Source of the DNA: Polytrichum commune
Taxonomy: Eukaryota > Streptophyta > Polytrichopsida > Polytrichales > Polytrichaceae
Assembly: GCA_950295325.1 (NCBI GenBank)
Contig: OX485805.1
Coordinates: 51,424,758-51,488,757 of the forward strand
Direction of reading: 5' to 3'
DNA length: 64,000 nucleotides
Every line of letters starts with the position of its first letter. Position 1 is the first letter of the stretch. The position numbers were made by a program, and so were the translations under genes. Below, one piece after another: positions 11,307 through 22,411 of this stretch. A model generated the notes under the pieces. It ran no database searches and was not told where the DNA came from. It saw only the letters and a program-made list of their open reading frames with translations.

Positions 11307-12030
11307 CTTTAATTGCTACTCCACCAAACCAAACTACTCTCGAGGTATTGGCAGCTCTGGCGCCAATCATACTACGCAAAGAATTACTCGGAATCTCAAA
11401 AACCTCGCCCGAATGGCTGCTCCCCTTCAGAAAATGCAGGGCTCGCTCGAGAATGCACGAATTTCTGCACAGGATTGCGAATGATATTTCTTCGTTGATG
11501 ATGTGGCGAAAATGGAATGAATTTGTCTGCAGACTATGGCAATAATGGCTCACACAAAATTGACTAGAAGTACCCCAAAATTCAAAACGAGGGATACAAA
11601 TGTCTCAGTTCAGAGATTGTGGGGTCCGTCGCGATGTGCTCTCTGTCTACACTGCAAATAGCGACCATGAACTTAAACTTACTTGTTTGTAGAGCGGTGA
11701 ATTTGGCACAGTGCCATAGACCTGCACTTGCCGAAGAGGGTAGCTTTTGTGGGTGCCTGCCACGTTGGAAGATGACGTCACCACCCTTGACGTCACAGTG
11801 GTGCAGTCTGGGCTTCCCTTCCTTTTCTTTTCTTTTCTTTTCTTTTTCTTTTTCTTTTCTTTTGGGCACATTAGGTTTGTGGGTGTTTATTCTGTTCGTT
11901 TTTCATGTTCTCCAACTTCTACCAATTAGATGTACGCAAGGAAGCTTGATTTGCATTACCAAGTACACTAACAAAAATTGAATTGAAAATTGGACTTACC
12001 CTGATTTAGTTAATAATGGTCATCGGAAGT
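11307..12030. other. Region upstream of the SDR gene with (CTTTT)n microsatellite
   Basis: No coding exon supported. The short frames on both strands are mutual shadows. A pyrimidine microsatellite, mostly CTTTT units, occupies 11821-11864. TGACGTCA-like strings at about 11774 and 11790 (GATGACGTCACC and TTGACGTCACAG) form a close pair of bZIP-type core sites, in a position that could serve either direction. Confidence 0.4.
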
Positions 12031-12032
12031 GC

Positions 12033-12385
12033 ACTCAAGGGAGCCCATGAGCACTCCAAGAACTTTTAGCTTGTCCTAGAACCCAAATGCGAACCCTATC
12101 AATAATGGACAAGAGAATCATTGAGAGCTTTTATCACATGACAACAATGGATGAATGTGAATTGGATGAAAGTACCATATTTATTGTCAAAGTTTTCTCT
12201 AAGCCTTAGGGCCCCCTTTTGCATATCTATCTCTACTTCAAGAAAATGAATAGCCTTTTTAAATGTACACACTGTAGAAAATGAATACCTCCTTCTTTTG
12301 TGTAGTATGTACACTTATGCCTCAAACTATACCCTTTCTTACACTCACATTGGTTTGTATGTGGTATGAAGAGTCCACCCCCAGG
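12033..12385. repeat. Terminal part of a hAT-like repeat family (arm A, direct)
   Basis: Diverged copy of 63209-63500, sharing TCAAGGGAGCCCATGAGCAC, TAGGGCCCCCTTTTG and the end GTGGTATGAAGAGTCCACCC. The inverted form begins the element at 13357. The partner arm of this copy was not found to the left, so it is a fragment. Confidence 0.65.
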
Positions 12386-12534
12386 TCTTGATGCATGTTG
12401 CAAGAAAACATAAACAAATAAATAAATATCAAATTGACAAAGACAAAAGCACGATAACTTAGCCACCATATGGATAAATGGAATCATTGAGTTACATGCT
12501 ATGAATGAAAAAGATGAGTTGGGATCATTGAGTT

Positions 12535-12809
12535 ACATACTATGTTCAATGACTTTCCCATTAGAAAGTAAACATGAATTTTACATATAATAAAGGAATA
12601 ATTAATCCTTGATTAATATTTTGTATATGTAGTGGAGGCATTTATCACATTGAATTGAAAAAAATGGTATAATTTGAGGAGCCCACTCTCTTGCATGCCA
12701 TCAATACGTATACAATTATTTTTCTCTATATACTTCTCATTTACAAGGGGTTTAATTTCATAATGACCCACGCTTGTCATGTGGATTTCCAATGAAGAGT
12801 CTACCCCAG
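12535..12809. repeat. Terminal part of the same hAT-like family (arm B, direct)
   Basis: Matches 15160-15427, and matches 62848-63110 in inverted orientation. Shared landmarks are GTTCAATGACTTTC, TATGTAGTGGAGGCATTTATCACATT and the end CAATGAAGAGTCTACCCCAG. It follows arm A directly, so two truncated or rearranged elements are juxtaposed here. Confidence 0.6.
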
Positions 12810-13356
12810 GGCATAAAGAGGTGTCCACTTGGACTTGTAGAGACAAAGGGCCCTTGCAACCTGCATGTAGTCCAAAATAGCTATGCAATCAAATTATCAT
12901 CAAATTACAATTAATATGCCAAGTTAGCCCTCCCAACTGCAAACCCATTGGCCAACCATATTTTATAATTTAATGTTTATGGGCCTTCTTAATTAATACA
13001 CCTTGCATCAAACTTGCCCACCTATTTATCTATTTTTTCTACCTCAAACAAAGCTACACACCATAACATAGTGATTTCCATTACATAAGTAGCAAACTTG
13101 CTACACAAAAAATGATATTGGTCATGAAGTGTGCCATGTTAGTTGGACCGGTCTTCATGACTTGTCATGTAGCATCAAATGTCATAGGACACCTTCTTTA
13201 GTTGTCACCAAATGATTGCAAGATAATTAGTGTGGATTGATGATGAATAATGGACAATCCCACACTATTTCCATCAACAACCTAAAGTTGGAGATGGCTT
13301 ATGCGCTTTGTGGTGAACTCCGAAGTGCTCAACCATCATTTATATGTATGTTCTAT

Positions 13357-15427
13357 CATGGGGTGTGGACTCTTCATACCACATGTTCAAACTAAAGGTA
13401 GATGTACAAAAGGGGCCCCTAAGGCTCATAGGAGATTGACAATAGATATGCTAGTTTCATCCAATTTACCTTAGTTCATCCAAATGACATGTGTTTTAGG
13501 GTCATAGTATGAGCCCAAAATGAGTGCTCATATTTATTTTAGGTTTAGAATATATTTAGAATTGCATTTGGAGTGTTATTAAAACAATCAAAAGTATAAA
13601 AAGAATGAGGCTTGGTGTGGGTTTATGTTTAGGCCTTAAGCCATTTGGTGTGGTTAATTAGGGGTTTAGTGGAATTAGGGAATGTTTTGATTAGAGGAGT
13701 AGTGTTGAGGAGGCAAGAGGAAGAGCCTTTGAGTTAATTGTTTGAATTAGAACGTGTCCTTGTTGGTTTAGGGGGATGAAGGGTTAGTGGATAGGATAAG
13801 AGCCTACTAAGTAGGAGAGGATCAAGGGGGCTTGTGGGCTTGGGGGGCACTCACCTCTTCCCTTCCCTCTTCCCTTCCCTCTTCCCTTCCCTCGTCCATT
13901 ATCTTCTTGGCTCTCTTCTCTCTCTCTCTCTCTTTTCTCCCTTGGTGTTCCGTGTGGACGTGGGTGTGGATGTGTGTGGAGCCAAGGGAGGCACGGAAGA
14001 GTGCAAGTTCTCTTGGTGGAGAACCGGGGCCAACCGGTTGCAAAGTTAGTTTTTATGATTTAGTTTATAGTGTTCAATATATAGTCTTTAGTTTGTAGTG
14101 TTTAGTCACAATATTTAGTTGTGTTAATTAGATATAGATTTAGTTTTAGTTGTGTTGATTAGATATAGATTTAGTTTAATTCTGGTTAAGCCGGTAAGGC
14201 TACTGGTTCGGCCAGCAGAGAGTTGGGTTAAGCTGGCAAGGTTACTGTTCGGCCAACAGAGAGCTGGGTTAAGCCGGTAAGGCTACTGGTTCGGCCAGCA
14301 GAGAGCTGGGTTAAGCCGGTAAGGCTACTGGCTCGGCCAGCAGAGAGCTGGGTTAAGCCGGCAAGGTTACTGTTCGGCCAGCAGAGAGCTGGGTTAAGCC
14401 GGCGAGGTTACTGGTTCGGCCAGCAGAGAGCTGGGATGGAGGTCGCAACAAGGAGTAAGGGCCATAAGTGTTTGGGTTAGGAGGGAGCTAGGTTAGGGAT
14501 TAGGTAGGTAGCTAAGTTAGAATTTAGGAAGATAGGAGGATTAGTATTAGAACTACAGTTAGGAAAATCTTGTGTTGGCGGGTGGTGACATTAGGGAGTG
14601 AGCTGTGGAGTGAATTTGGAGAGGATTTGCTGTGGAAAATGCTAAGATATTGATAAGAGAGAGAAGTGTTTTTTAACACTTGTATCTTGTCATGGAATAA
14701 ATTGACGTGCTAATATTGTTGTGAAGCACAAGGGTGGGTTGTTGGCCCCACACAAGGAGAATGGCCTTTGGTTGACGAGTGGGAATTAAGACACTAGAAA
14801 CTTAATTGCCTCATGGAGTCGACAAGCCATAGCCTCACTGAGGTCAAGAGCACCGATGAGGAAACCTTGGCCCTGGCCAAGGTTTCAAGAGGAATATCCT
14901 TAAGGGCATGTGTAGCCAAGGCTGCGGGTTGGACCCTTGAGAAGGCCAATGCCCTACCTATTCAAGAGGTTAGCATTAATAAAACATCATGACTTTAAGT
15001 AAGGTGAGAGCTCATTGAGATGGAAGTTACATTTTATGTTACCACGAGTTTTGGTCTGACTGATGTGATTCTCAAAACCATCACCCGGACTAGGACGCTT
15101 AAGGGTGGTGGGTTTGGCCTCACACATAGTATTATGAGTTATATCCTCTAGATGGACAAATGTTCAATGACTTTCTTGTTGAAAAGCGAAAAATGAATTA
15201 TATATGTAGTAAAGGCTTATTTATTTCATGATTTATGTTTTGTGTATGTAGTGTATGCAATTATCACATTAAAATGGAAAGTTTAGGATAAACACATGAC
15301 TCTATTTCTAGCCTATTGTTAGTACATATACATTTGTCTTTTATTTAAATGCTATGTATGTAAGGGAGTTTATTTATAGTCACCCACGTGTGTCATTTAG
15401 ATCCCCATTGAAGAGTCCGCCCCCAAG
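13357..15427. mobile_element. 2.07-kb non-autonomous hAT-like element with 8-bp target duplication
   Basis: The left end CATGGGGTGTGGACTCTTCA (13357) and the right end TGAAGAGTCCGCCCCCAAG (to 15427) are imperfect inverted repeats. TGTTCTAT stands immediately outside both ends (13349-13356 and 15428-15435), a perfect 8-bp duplication as expected for hAT transposition. The flanks joined without the element resemble 17391-17620, which has a single TATTCTAT at the same point. No transposase is present. The interior has a CTTCCCTTCCCT tract near 13855-13893, a CT run, a 42-bp minisatellite, and transcript-like sequence without a long frame. Shorter relatives lie at 62848-63506 and 12033-12809. Confidence 0.85.
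14184..14433. repeat. Six-copy 42-bp minisatellite inside the hAT-like element
   Basis: Six head-to-tail copies, 41-42 bp each. Each starts GGTTAAGCYGG and contains TTCGGCCAGCAGAGAGCTG with few differences. Copies 2 and 5 lack one G in CTGGTTCGG. It is internal to the transposon and far richer in GC than its surroundings. There are no unique spacers, so it is not a CRISPR array. Confidence 0.9.
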
Positions 15428-15435
15428 TGTTCTAT

Positions 15436-18160
15436 ACACATACATCTCAATTCTTATATTTCAACACTAGGGTTGAAGTGAACACGTTCATTACATTTGT
15501 AGTAGTTGTGATGGAATAGGTTGTGATAAACCTGGATTAAATGATTTAAGGTTTGCCTATGCAAGAAATAAAGACTAATCATACTTTGTAGTACTTATCA
15601 TGTGAACAAACAATGATGGAGTTAGATAACTCCAAAGAAAGAATTGGGTCAAACAACCCAAGAAAGAAGATATGGATTGGAGTTAGACAACTTCCAGCGG
15701 ATGCATGTTATTCATGAGAGCTAGTAAACTCTTAATGAATAAATAAATATAGTTGGAATTAGATAGTTCCAACCAATGGATTGTGATTGAGCCAAAAGAT
15801 AGAAGATTGACAGTGGAACCAAAGATAGAGCTATGAGTAGAAGACTTGTACTATATGAGAAATAGAGAGTAAAAGTATCATAGTTTCCTAGCAGCTTGAT
15901 CTTTGCTTGATAATTAATTAAAGTCACAAAATAGTTAGGCAACCCGGAAAATAATATACCAAAATCGGGCAATTTCAAAATACACTTAAAGTAAGTTAGG
16001 CATTCATCCAAGTTTCTCCTATAGTTTTTGGATGGCTGCCACTAATTTCATCTAGGGTAGCCAATGTACCCTAAACCCTTACCTTCACCTTCAAAGCTCT
16101 CATTAGTCACCCTACCCTCTTATGTGACATGGTTTGTTATGTGTGAGAAATATGTTGCAAGATTGTGACTTAGAAGTGATAGAATGACGAGACAAAAGAC
16201 TCACAAAAGACTTTGCAATGTATGTTTAAACCTATTGATACCTAAAAGCTATTTATTGAATCACAACACATGTGAGCCAAGCTTTTGTGATTTGGGCATT
16301 AATCTGGTATTTAAAAAACAAACAAATCATGTCAATAATTTATGAGAAATTTAAGAACCCTTCTATTTATATATTTTTTCCCAAGCTGCTAGGAACTACG
16401 GTGTAGTGCTTTTGGCATATAAGGGAGCTCAGGGGAGGAGAGAGGATCTTTTGGTCTCTCTCTTATGGTTGGGTGATTTGAGCTCATAGGCAATTACAAT
16501 CTTGTAATTAGTTGTAAGGCTTTCGGAATATACAAAGTTGGAAGTTCAAAATCTAGTGTTTTACGTGCATTCTTGAATGTACTATTGTTGTGAAAAAAAA
16601 GGAACATGACATAGGTGGAGGTGTAGGGATGAAAAGAGGAGAGATAAAGTGAAGAGGGGAGATAGATTGCTTGTATGCACATGGATTGGGATGGCAAATA
16701 CCAAGAGTTTGCAAGGCAATCAATAATAACCCATCTTCAAATCTTATTTGAGGGGCTGGATCAATTCGTATATTTTTATTTGCAATGATTTTTTTTAAAA
16801 ATTTGATGAAAAACAACGATGTTGCTGTTAGTTCCAGTTGTATGAATGTAGTTCAAACTTCACCTTGTACAATTTTCTCTTGTATGTTCACTCCAAAGCA
16901 ATCATTTTAATTAATAATATTTTATAATACATATTTGGTTTGGCTTGGAATCCCAACGCTTTTAAACGGTTGTTATATCCTTAAATTCTTTCATCTAAGT
17001 TATGTAAGGTAGTATCACAAAACATGATCTTTTATTATTACCATGGAATGATTCTTCAAAGTGAAGATGTAAGGGACGATTTTCACTTTGCCCCCCTCCC
17101 AACCCCATGGTATATGTCAATATTCAAATAAACAACTTATGAATGGTCTCAACATCCAAATTTAAATGATGTATATTTGACAATACAAATCACAATATTT
17201 AAATAAATATGTATATATTCTGCTACCTAAATCATATATCATTGTCAATGGATGGGTGGAGCATCCCAAAAGTCTTTAATCAATATGCATCTTTACTGTA
17301 GTTGTTTTCTATCTTGAGGGATAGGCTAGTCACTAGCTTTGGCCATTAAGTATAAAGTAAATTATTATTTGTGTTCACATGTATTGACCTATTTTGATAA
17401 ATTGTTGTCTCCTATTTCCATTGACAACCTAAAGTTGGAAATTAGAGATGGCTTATGTCCTTTATGATGACCTCCGAAGTGCTCAACAATGAGAGGTTTA
17501 ACCATTGTTTTGGGGCATATTCTATACATGTGCATTTCAAATTTAGATTTTGACATTGGTGTTATAATGAACATGTTCTTCACATTTGTAGTAGTTGTGA
17601 CAAAATAGGTGAAGGTGTAGGGTTAGAAAGAGGATAGATATAGTGAAGAGGAGGAGATGAACTACTTGTTTGCACATACCAAGTTGTTTTTTTTTCTTTG
17701 ATGAACTCCAGAGTGCTCAACCATTAAAGTTTCAACCACAATTTTTGAGCATGCTTTGTACATATAAATTTCAAGATATAGAATGTTTTGAATTACATTT
17801 TATAATACATCTTTGATTTGACTTGAAAACCAATGCTTTTGAATGGTCATTTTACTCCCATATTGCTTCATTTGAGTTCATACACTAGGGTAATATCACA
17901 AAACATACAATTTTGTCACTGCAAAATTGTATCTTCAAAGTGAACAACCAGGGAGAAATGATCATTTCTCCCCATGATACATGTCAATATTCAAATAAAC
18001 AACTTACAAACAATTTCAACATCCAAATTTAAATGAATAAATATCTAAAAATAAAAAATCACAAATTCTATATAAATGTACAAATCTTATTTGATTTTTT
18101 TCCCAATACCTAAATCATACATTGTCGTCAATGGTTGGGCGGAGCATCACATAGCCTTTA
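15436..18160. repeat. Duplicated non-coding block, including the empty-site relative of the 13.4-kb insertion
   Basis: Two diverged direct copies, roughly 16600-17290 and 17605-18160. They share CTTCAAAGTGAA, ATGTCAATATTCAAATAAAC, ACATCCAAATTTAAATGA and a TCAATGGNTGGGNGGAGCAT string. Between them, 17391-17640 parallels both flanks of the 13357-15427 element: CAACCTAAAGTTGGA, CCGAAGTGCTCAAC, then TTCTATACAT and CACATTTGTAGTAGTTGTGA. A weaker third copy is at about 17700-17790. No coding sequence supported. Confidence 0.65.
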
Positions 18161-18297
18161 TAATTTTATTAGCCCTATACGATGGTAAGTTGTTATTTGT
18201 GTTATTTCGTTTCAAGAATTGGGTTGGTGCTGCTCGTATGTGTGAATGTAATATGGATATGAAAGGAAGGCATAGACAATGTCGCCCCTTGTTTCTT

Positions 18298-18786
18298 AGG
18301 GCCGCTTCACACTATGGGCGAAGGTCAAGAGGCTATTGATTTCCACCAATCAGATTGCAAGAAACCAATAATTTTGCCTCTCAACCCTTCACACTAGAGG
18401 CCAAAGTCCAAAGGCCGTCACTCTTCAAAATGCCTACATGACAATGTTTTTTGACCAAGGTAAGGGACTCTCAAAAGAATTTTGAGTTGGACAGGAATGG
18501 AAACCCAAACTATGGTTGAGAGGCCGTGAATTCTTTCATAAAAAAAACAAAAAAAACAGACAAGATCTTGACCGTTAGATTGGAGAGGTTGTTTTGAACT
18601 GGACAAATGGATATGGGTTGGGACTTTGGACTTGGCCTTTGGAGGCTTCACATTATGCCCAGCTGAAGGCTCCAATTCCTATATTTTATTGGTTGTTTTC
18701 AGCCCATTTCTTTGGACTCTCAACAAAGTTTGGCCATTCAATACCATGGCCTCTCGACTTGGACGGCCATAGTGTGAAGCGGCCCT
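18298..18786. mobile_element. 489-bp MITE with perfect 20-bp terminal inverted repeats
   Basis: AGGGCCGCTTCACACTATGG at 18298-18317 is exactly the reverse complement of 18767-18786. Pairing continues imperfectly for about 20 more bases up to GAGGC. An AGGG terminal motif is common in hAT elements, but flanking 8-mers do not match, so the superfamily is open. The interior has further AGGCCGTC-like subterminal motifs. It lies directly upstream of the GC-rich region preceding the gene at 19594. Confidence 0.8.
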
Positions 18787-18789
18787 CAG

Positions 18790-19593
18790 TGTGACCGGAC
18801 GTCCACTTCTCGTCCATTCGCGTCCCCTTCGGTCGAATCGTCGTGGCACACTGTCGCCTCCGTCAGATCCTCGGTGGTCGCCGTCACCGTCCTTCTTCGT
18901 GGGCTCCGTCGCATCCGCGTCGTCCCCTGTCGTCTCCGTCACCGCCTCCGTCGGCTCCGTCGCATCCATCGCAGACCGCCGAGCACTTCCCTTGCTCGGC
19001 ATTCTTCTCCAATTCCACCAGAGCGCACTTCTCTTGGGTTTCTCCAACCTTTCCATTTTTGATGAACACCTGCAACTTCGTTGTTTCATCCAATATTTGC
19101 AGCAGTCGCAGCCTTAACTTACTTCCAATTCGTTTACTTTCATTTCTTACGCATCCTGCGTGTGCATCTCTCGGATCCTACAAACAGTTGCGAAAGATTC
19201 CAGACTCCACTCTCGGAGGTGTTGCATCTTTTGTATCAACAAATTTCACGCCGATCGACCCTTAGGGTTATACTTCACTCAAAATCCTCGTACCCTAGAT
19301 AACTTTTCCTAATTTTCTGGGCGTTGTATATCTCGTGTTTTTGAGAACACCTCTGCCTCCACTTCAGGTTTTCGCAGCTTTTTGTGGCGACAGATTCCGA
19401 GTCCTTTCAAGCCTTGAGACTTCGTTGGAATTTTGGGTGCCTCTGAGATTCTGGGTTTTAGTGAAGAATTTGGAGTTTACTGCGGTTCTGCGCTTTGCAG
19501 GTGTTTGATTCTTGGGTTTTGGGAAGAGTTTGAATTTTTTTGGGGTTTTGGGTTTTGGGCGGATCGAAGGATCAGTTTTTTCGTGGTTTCGAG
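18790..19593 (+). promoter_or_regulatory. GC- and CpG-rich upstream region / likely 5' UTR of the membrane-protein gene
   Basis: The 200 bases after 18790 are very rich in CG dinucleotides (repeated CCGTC, CGTCG and TCCGTCGCATCC units), unlike the AT-rich surroundings. T-rich leader-like sequence then continues to the ATG at 19594. Frames on both strands here come from base composition and are not supported as proteins. No convincing TATA box is seen. Promoter and 5' UTR assignment is inferred from position. Confidence 0.45.
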
Positions 19594-19965
19594 ATGAGGT
19601 GGTCCCGGCAACAGCAGATATGGCTGGGCCTGTGTTCGATCGTTCCAGGTGTGCTGTCCTTCTACAAGGTGATACGGCCGGTGTACGCAGCGCTCGTCCT
19701 GGTGGGCCTCTATTTCCTCTCCAAGCGTCACGCGTTTCTGTTGCAGCGACAGTTTGAGAGGGAGGACTTCGAGAAGCGGGAGAAAGAAGCCCTGGAGAAA
19801 CAGAAATTGGCAGGGATGTCCATGAAGAAGAGACGGAGTGTTGAGAGGGCGAAGATGAGAAAGGAGGCTGATGCGCAAACCAGCGAGGATGGAAATTCTG
19901 CCGAGGGAAAGGAGACCACAAAGATCAACAAAGACTATCAAGGAAGGTTGACAGATTTGGATTGA
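19594..19965 (+). CDS. Small two-helix membrane protein, unknown function
   Basis: 123 codons from ATG 19594 to TGA 19963. An in-frame ATG at 19540 would add 18 residues (MGFWVLGGSKDQFF...). I prefer 19594 because MRWSRQQQIWLGL begins at the first hydrophobic segment. Two hydrophobic stretches lie at about residues 9-24 (IWLGLCSIVPGVLSFY) and 30-43 (VYAALVLVGLYFLS). A long, highly charged, Glu/Lys/Arg-rich helix follows at about 50-93, probably a coiled coil on one side of the membrane, then a polar tail ending TDLD. Frame, composition and the GC-rich leader support a real single-exon gene. I do not recognise the family. The stop codon lies in the first unit of a four-copy tandem repeat, so the last codons of the tail may be recent. 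Confidence 0.75.
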   Translation: MRWSRQQQIWLGLCSIVPGVLSFYKVIRPVYAALVLVGLYFLSKRHAFLLQRQFEREDFEKREKEALEKQKLAGMSMKKRRSVERAKMRKEADAQTSEDGNSAEGKETTKINKDYQGRLTDLD

Positions 19966-20590
19966 TCACCTTACAACAAAATCTTATCGAATTGGGCGAA
20001 GGAATTTTCCTTGCTCATTTTGATGATTTTTTTGAATCGACACATCCAGGGTATGCAAGCTTCGATCTGCTGTTAGCAAGGTTATGGTCGGAGAATATCA
20101 CGCTCGAGGTTTAGCTTCAGGTTTAGCTTTGATTTAGATTGATCACCTTATGGGAACGGGCCAAGGAATTTTCCATGATCATCTTGCTCTTATTGCCTCG
20201 ATACATCCAGGGGTATGCAAGCTTCGATGTGCTGTTAGCAAGGTTGTGGTCGGAGAATATCATGCTCGAGATTTAGCTTTGATTTTAGATTGATCACCTT
20301 ATGGGAATGGGCCTAGGAATTTTGCATGCTCATCTTGCTCTTATTGCCCCGACATATCCAGGGTATGCAAGCTTGGTCAGAGAATGTGATCCTTGAGGTT
20401 TAGCTGCAGGTTTAGCTTTGATGTAGATTGATCACGTTACCAAACAAATTATGGGAATGGGTCAAGAATTTTCCATGCTCATCATGCTCTTATTGCCTTG
20501 ACACATCTAGGGTATGCAAGCTTCGATGTGCTGTTAGCAAAATTTGGGTTGGAGATTGTGATGCTCAAGGTTTAGCTTCGGGTGTAGAAG
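19955..20590 (+). repeat. Four-copy tandem repeat covering the stop codon and 3' UTR
   Basis: Units begin at about 19957, 20133, 20281 and 20424. Each carries GATTGATCACSTTA, then a GGAATTTTCCWTG-like string, CACATCCAGGGTATGCAAGC, TTCGATSTGCTGTTAGCAA, GGAGAATATCA and GGTTTAGCTT. The first unit includes the functional TGA of the upstream gene; later units hold non-functional copies of the same bases. Periods of about 176, 150 and 140 bp reflect deletions, for example in unit 3. Confidence 0.85.
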
Positions 20591-20599
20591 GGCAGAGAC

Positions 20600-21870
20600 T
20601 TAGTGGCTGGGGGGCGTTTTGGCAGCTCCTCATGTACTGGTTTAGTGGATTTCTCCGTTCGTCTCCATTTTGAATGGCACCTTGCGGGCAGAACAGCTGC
20701 CTGTCTATGTTGCATATGTGTGGGGCGCGGATAATACTACAGATTCTTTTTATGTTGGTTTTTCAGATACTTGGTAATAGATGTATCCCATTTTATTCCA
20801 CTTTGGTTTTTATTTTCATGGCGTTTGTTCAAAATGAAGCTTGTCAGTTTCTTAAGTGGTTGGTTACTAAGCGCTGTAGAGGATTATTTTGGAAACAGGG
20901 TGCTTGGCATTTATGGAAGTGTCTTTGGCTATTGACTGAGTCTTCTGATCAGGAAAGTTGCAGTGGACTATTTGAATTTCAATGATGGGATGGTGAGGAA
21001 GAGGGAGATAAAAGAAATAACCTACTCTGGATGTGCACCAGAGGGCAATTCGGCAGAATGTTGATTGAAGAGATTTTTGCTGACACTGCCTATTCCACTT
21101 CCTTTATTGTGGGGTGGAGTTGGTTGGAAATTTACAGACTGCATGGTTGAGACAGGGACATGAAATGAAGGATGGTACCATTATGTGAGCTGATGTGCCT
21201 GGCAGTCTTATTATTAGGCTTTGAGATTCTTGCGGTTTTACATATTTTATGATGAGTAAGATGGTATATATTTCAGCCACAACAGAAACATGCTGTACTG
21301 CATTTGTTGATTCCTGTGAGAAATTGTTTATCTTGTAGCATTTTGTAACGGAAGATGTGGTATTTTGATTGTTACTGAACAGTTTGTGGCAAACAGCAGT
21401 TTTCAACATTGCATATTTTTCTTATTAGTCAGAGGTCCTCACTGCCAATCCGTTTAAGTGTGCAGTAATGTAAATGTGTCTGTTGCTGGCAAGCCTGGTG
21501 TATACTTTTCGTGCAGGTTAGCTTACTCACCTGTTTCAGTAGAGCTAATCTAATTTCAGCAGATGACAAATGATCTCAACAGGCAATTTAGGCATTGTTT
21601 CCCTTGGTTTGAGTCCATTATGGGATAATTCCTTTGCACAAGTTAACTAATTTATGATGAATGTCTTTTGCATCAGATTCCAACTTAAGTTTTTGCAAAT
21701 TCTCGATCGAGTATACATCTCGGTTGAACATGTCCGGAAGCTTATGCTTCATTGTACTGACTTTACAACTTAATACTATGTTTTTGATTACATTTTCGGT
21801 GACCCAAGCGGGCTACTGTGCTCAGCCTCTGCAGGTCCAATGCCAGAATCTTTTAAGCTGGAATGTAAAC
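20600..21870. other. Probable remaining 3' UTR and intergenic sequence
   Basis: No protein supported. A 103-codon plus-strand frame at 20674-20985 has no recognisable domain and is Cys/Trp/Leu-rich in the way chance frames often are. T-rich sequence with scattered TTGT motifs suits a long 3' UTR but is not diagnostic. Confidence 0.4.
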
Positions 21871-21875
21871 CTTAC

Positions 21876-22262
21876 TGTCACAGAGAGGTTAGGGGGGCAG
21901 CGCCTGCCGTCATGGCCGGTACCAGCTGATCCAGAACCGGTGAAGTAGGAGCCGGAAAGGAAAACGTCGCCACTGGATCCCCAGTTCCACTTCTGCCATC
22001 CTCCGAATGTGGGACCGCCGTCGTTGATATGCTTGGTCATCTGCATTTGCAAACCCAACTATAACGTCAGGTTATAGTCACAACTATACATATCTCATCA
22101 AATCACGTGGCACATTCTTTCCATGAGTTTGAATTTAATTCTAACAAGCTGTGAAATTACTGCTGGAATGTTATATCAAATTTCTTCGCTGCCTCCGATG
22201 GCATAGATCCCCCAACCTGTTGAGTAGTTGTTGTTTACGACGTGGAACCTCCGAACCGACAT
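21876..22262 (-). pseudogene. Pectate lyase (PL1) fragment, two exon remnants
   Basis: Minus-strand block A (22262-22175) reads MSVRRFHVVNNNYSTGWGIY then AIGGS, the conserved HVVNNxY...W.MYAIGGS region of plant pectate lyases. It runs into a TGA where the family continues with NPTI. Block B (22040-21876) follows a GCAG acceptor and reads WQKWNWGSSGDVFLSGSYF, matching the late WKNWNWRSEGDLxLNGAFF segment, then a GTAAGG donor. Pectate lyases cleave cell-wall homogalacturonan by beta-elimination. The N-terminal two thirds, with the calcium site, is absent: the sequence to the right is a Copia retrotransposon whose LTR starts 150 bp away. The family call is firm; the gene is broken. Confidence 0.8.
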
Positions 22263-22411
22263 CTGAGGTTCCAGACCAATGCTTAGAAATTTGTGATGTG
22301 GATGAATTCGATCTTATAGTAGAATAATCTAATGGAATCCAAAGCTTTAACGGTGAAACACAAAATCCTCTAATGAGAATCTGGAAGTGTACCTTGGCAT
22401 TCTCTGGGTAA

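Noticed and set aside
13822-14098. Short frames over the CTTCCCTTCCCT tract
   Set aside because: Low-complexity translation (Ser/Leu/Pro or Arg/Glu/Gly) from a simple repeat inside a transposon.
14184-14433. Possible CRISPR-like array
   Set aside because: Units are head-to-tail with no unique spacers, inside a plant transposon; it is a minisatellite.
18679-19089. 136-codon minus-strand and overlapping plus-strand frames in the GC-rich block
   Set aside because: High CpG content removes stop codons in several frames at once; no domain, and part of the frame lies inside the MITE.
20674-20985. 103-codon plus-strand frame
   Set aside because: No domain or start context, in T-rich sequence after the repeat array; likely 3' UTR noise.
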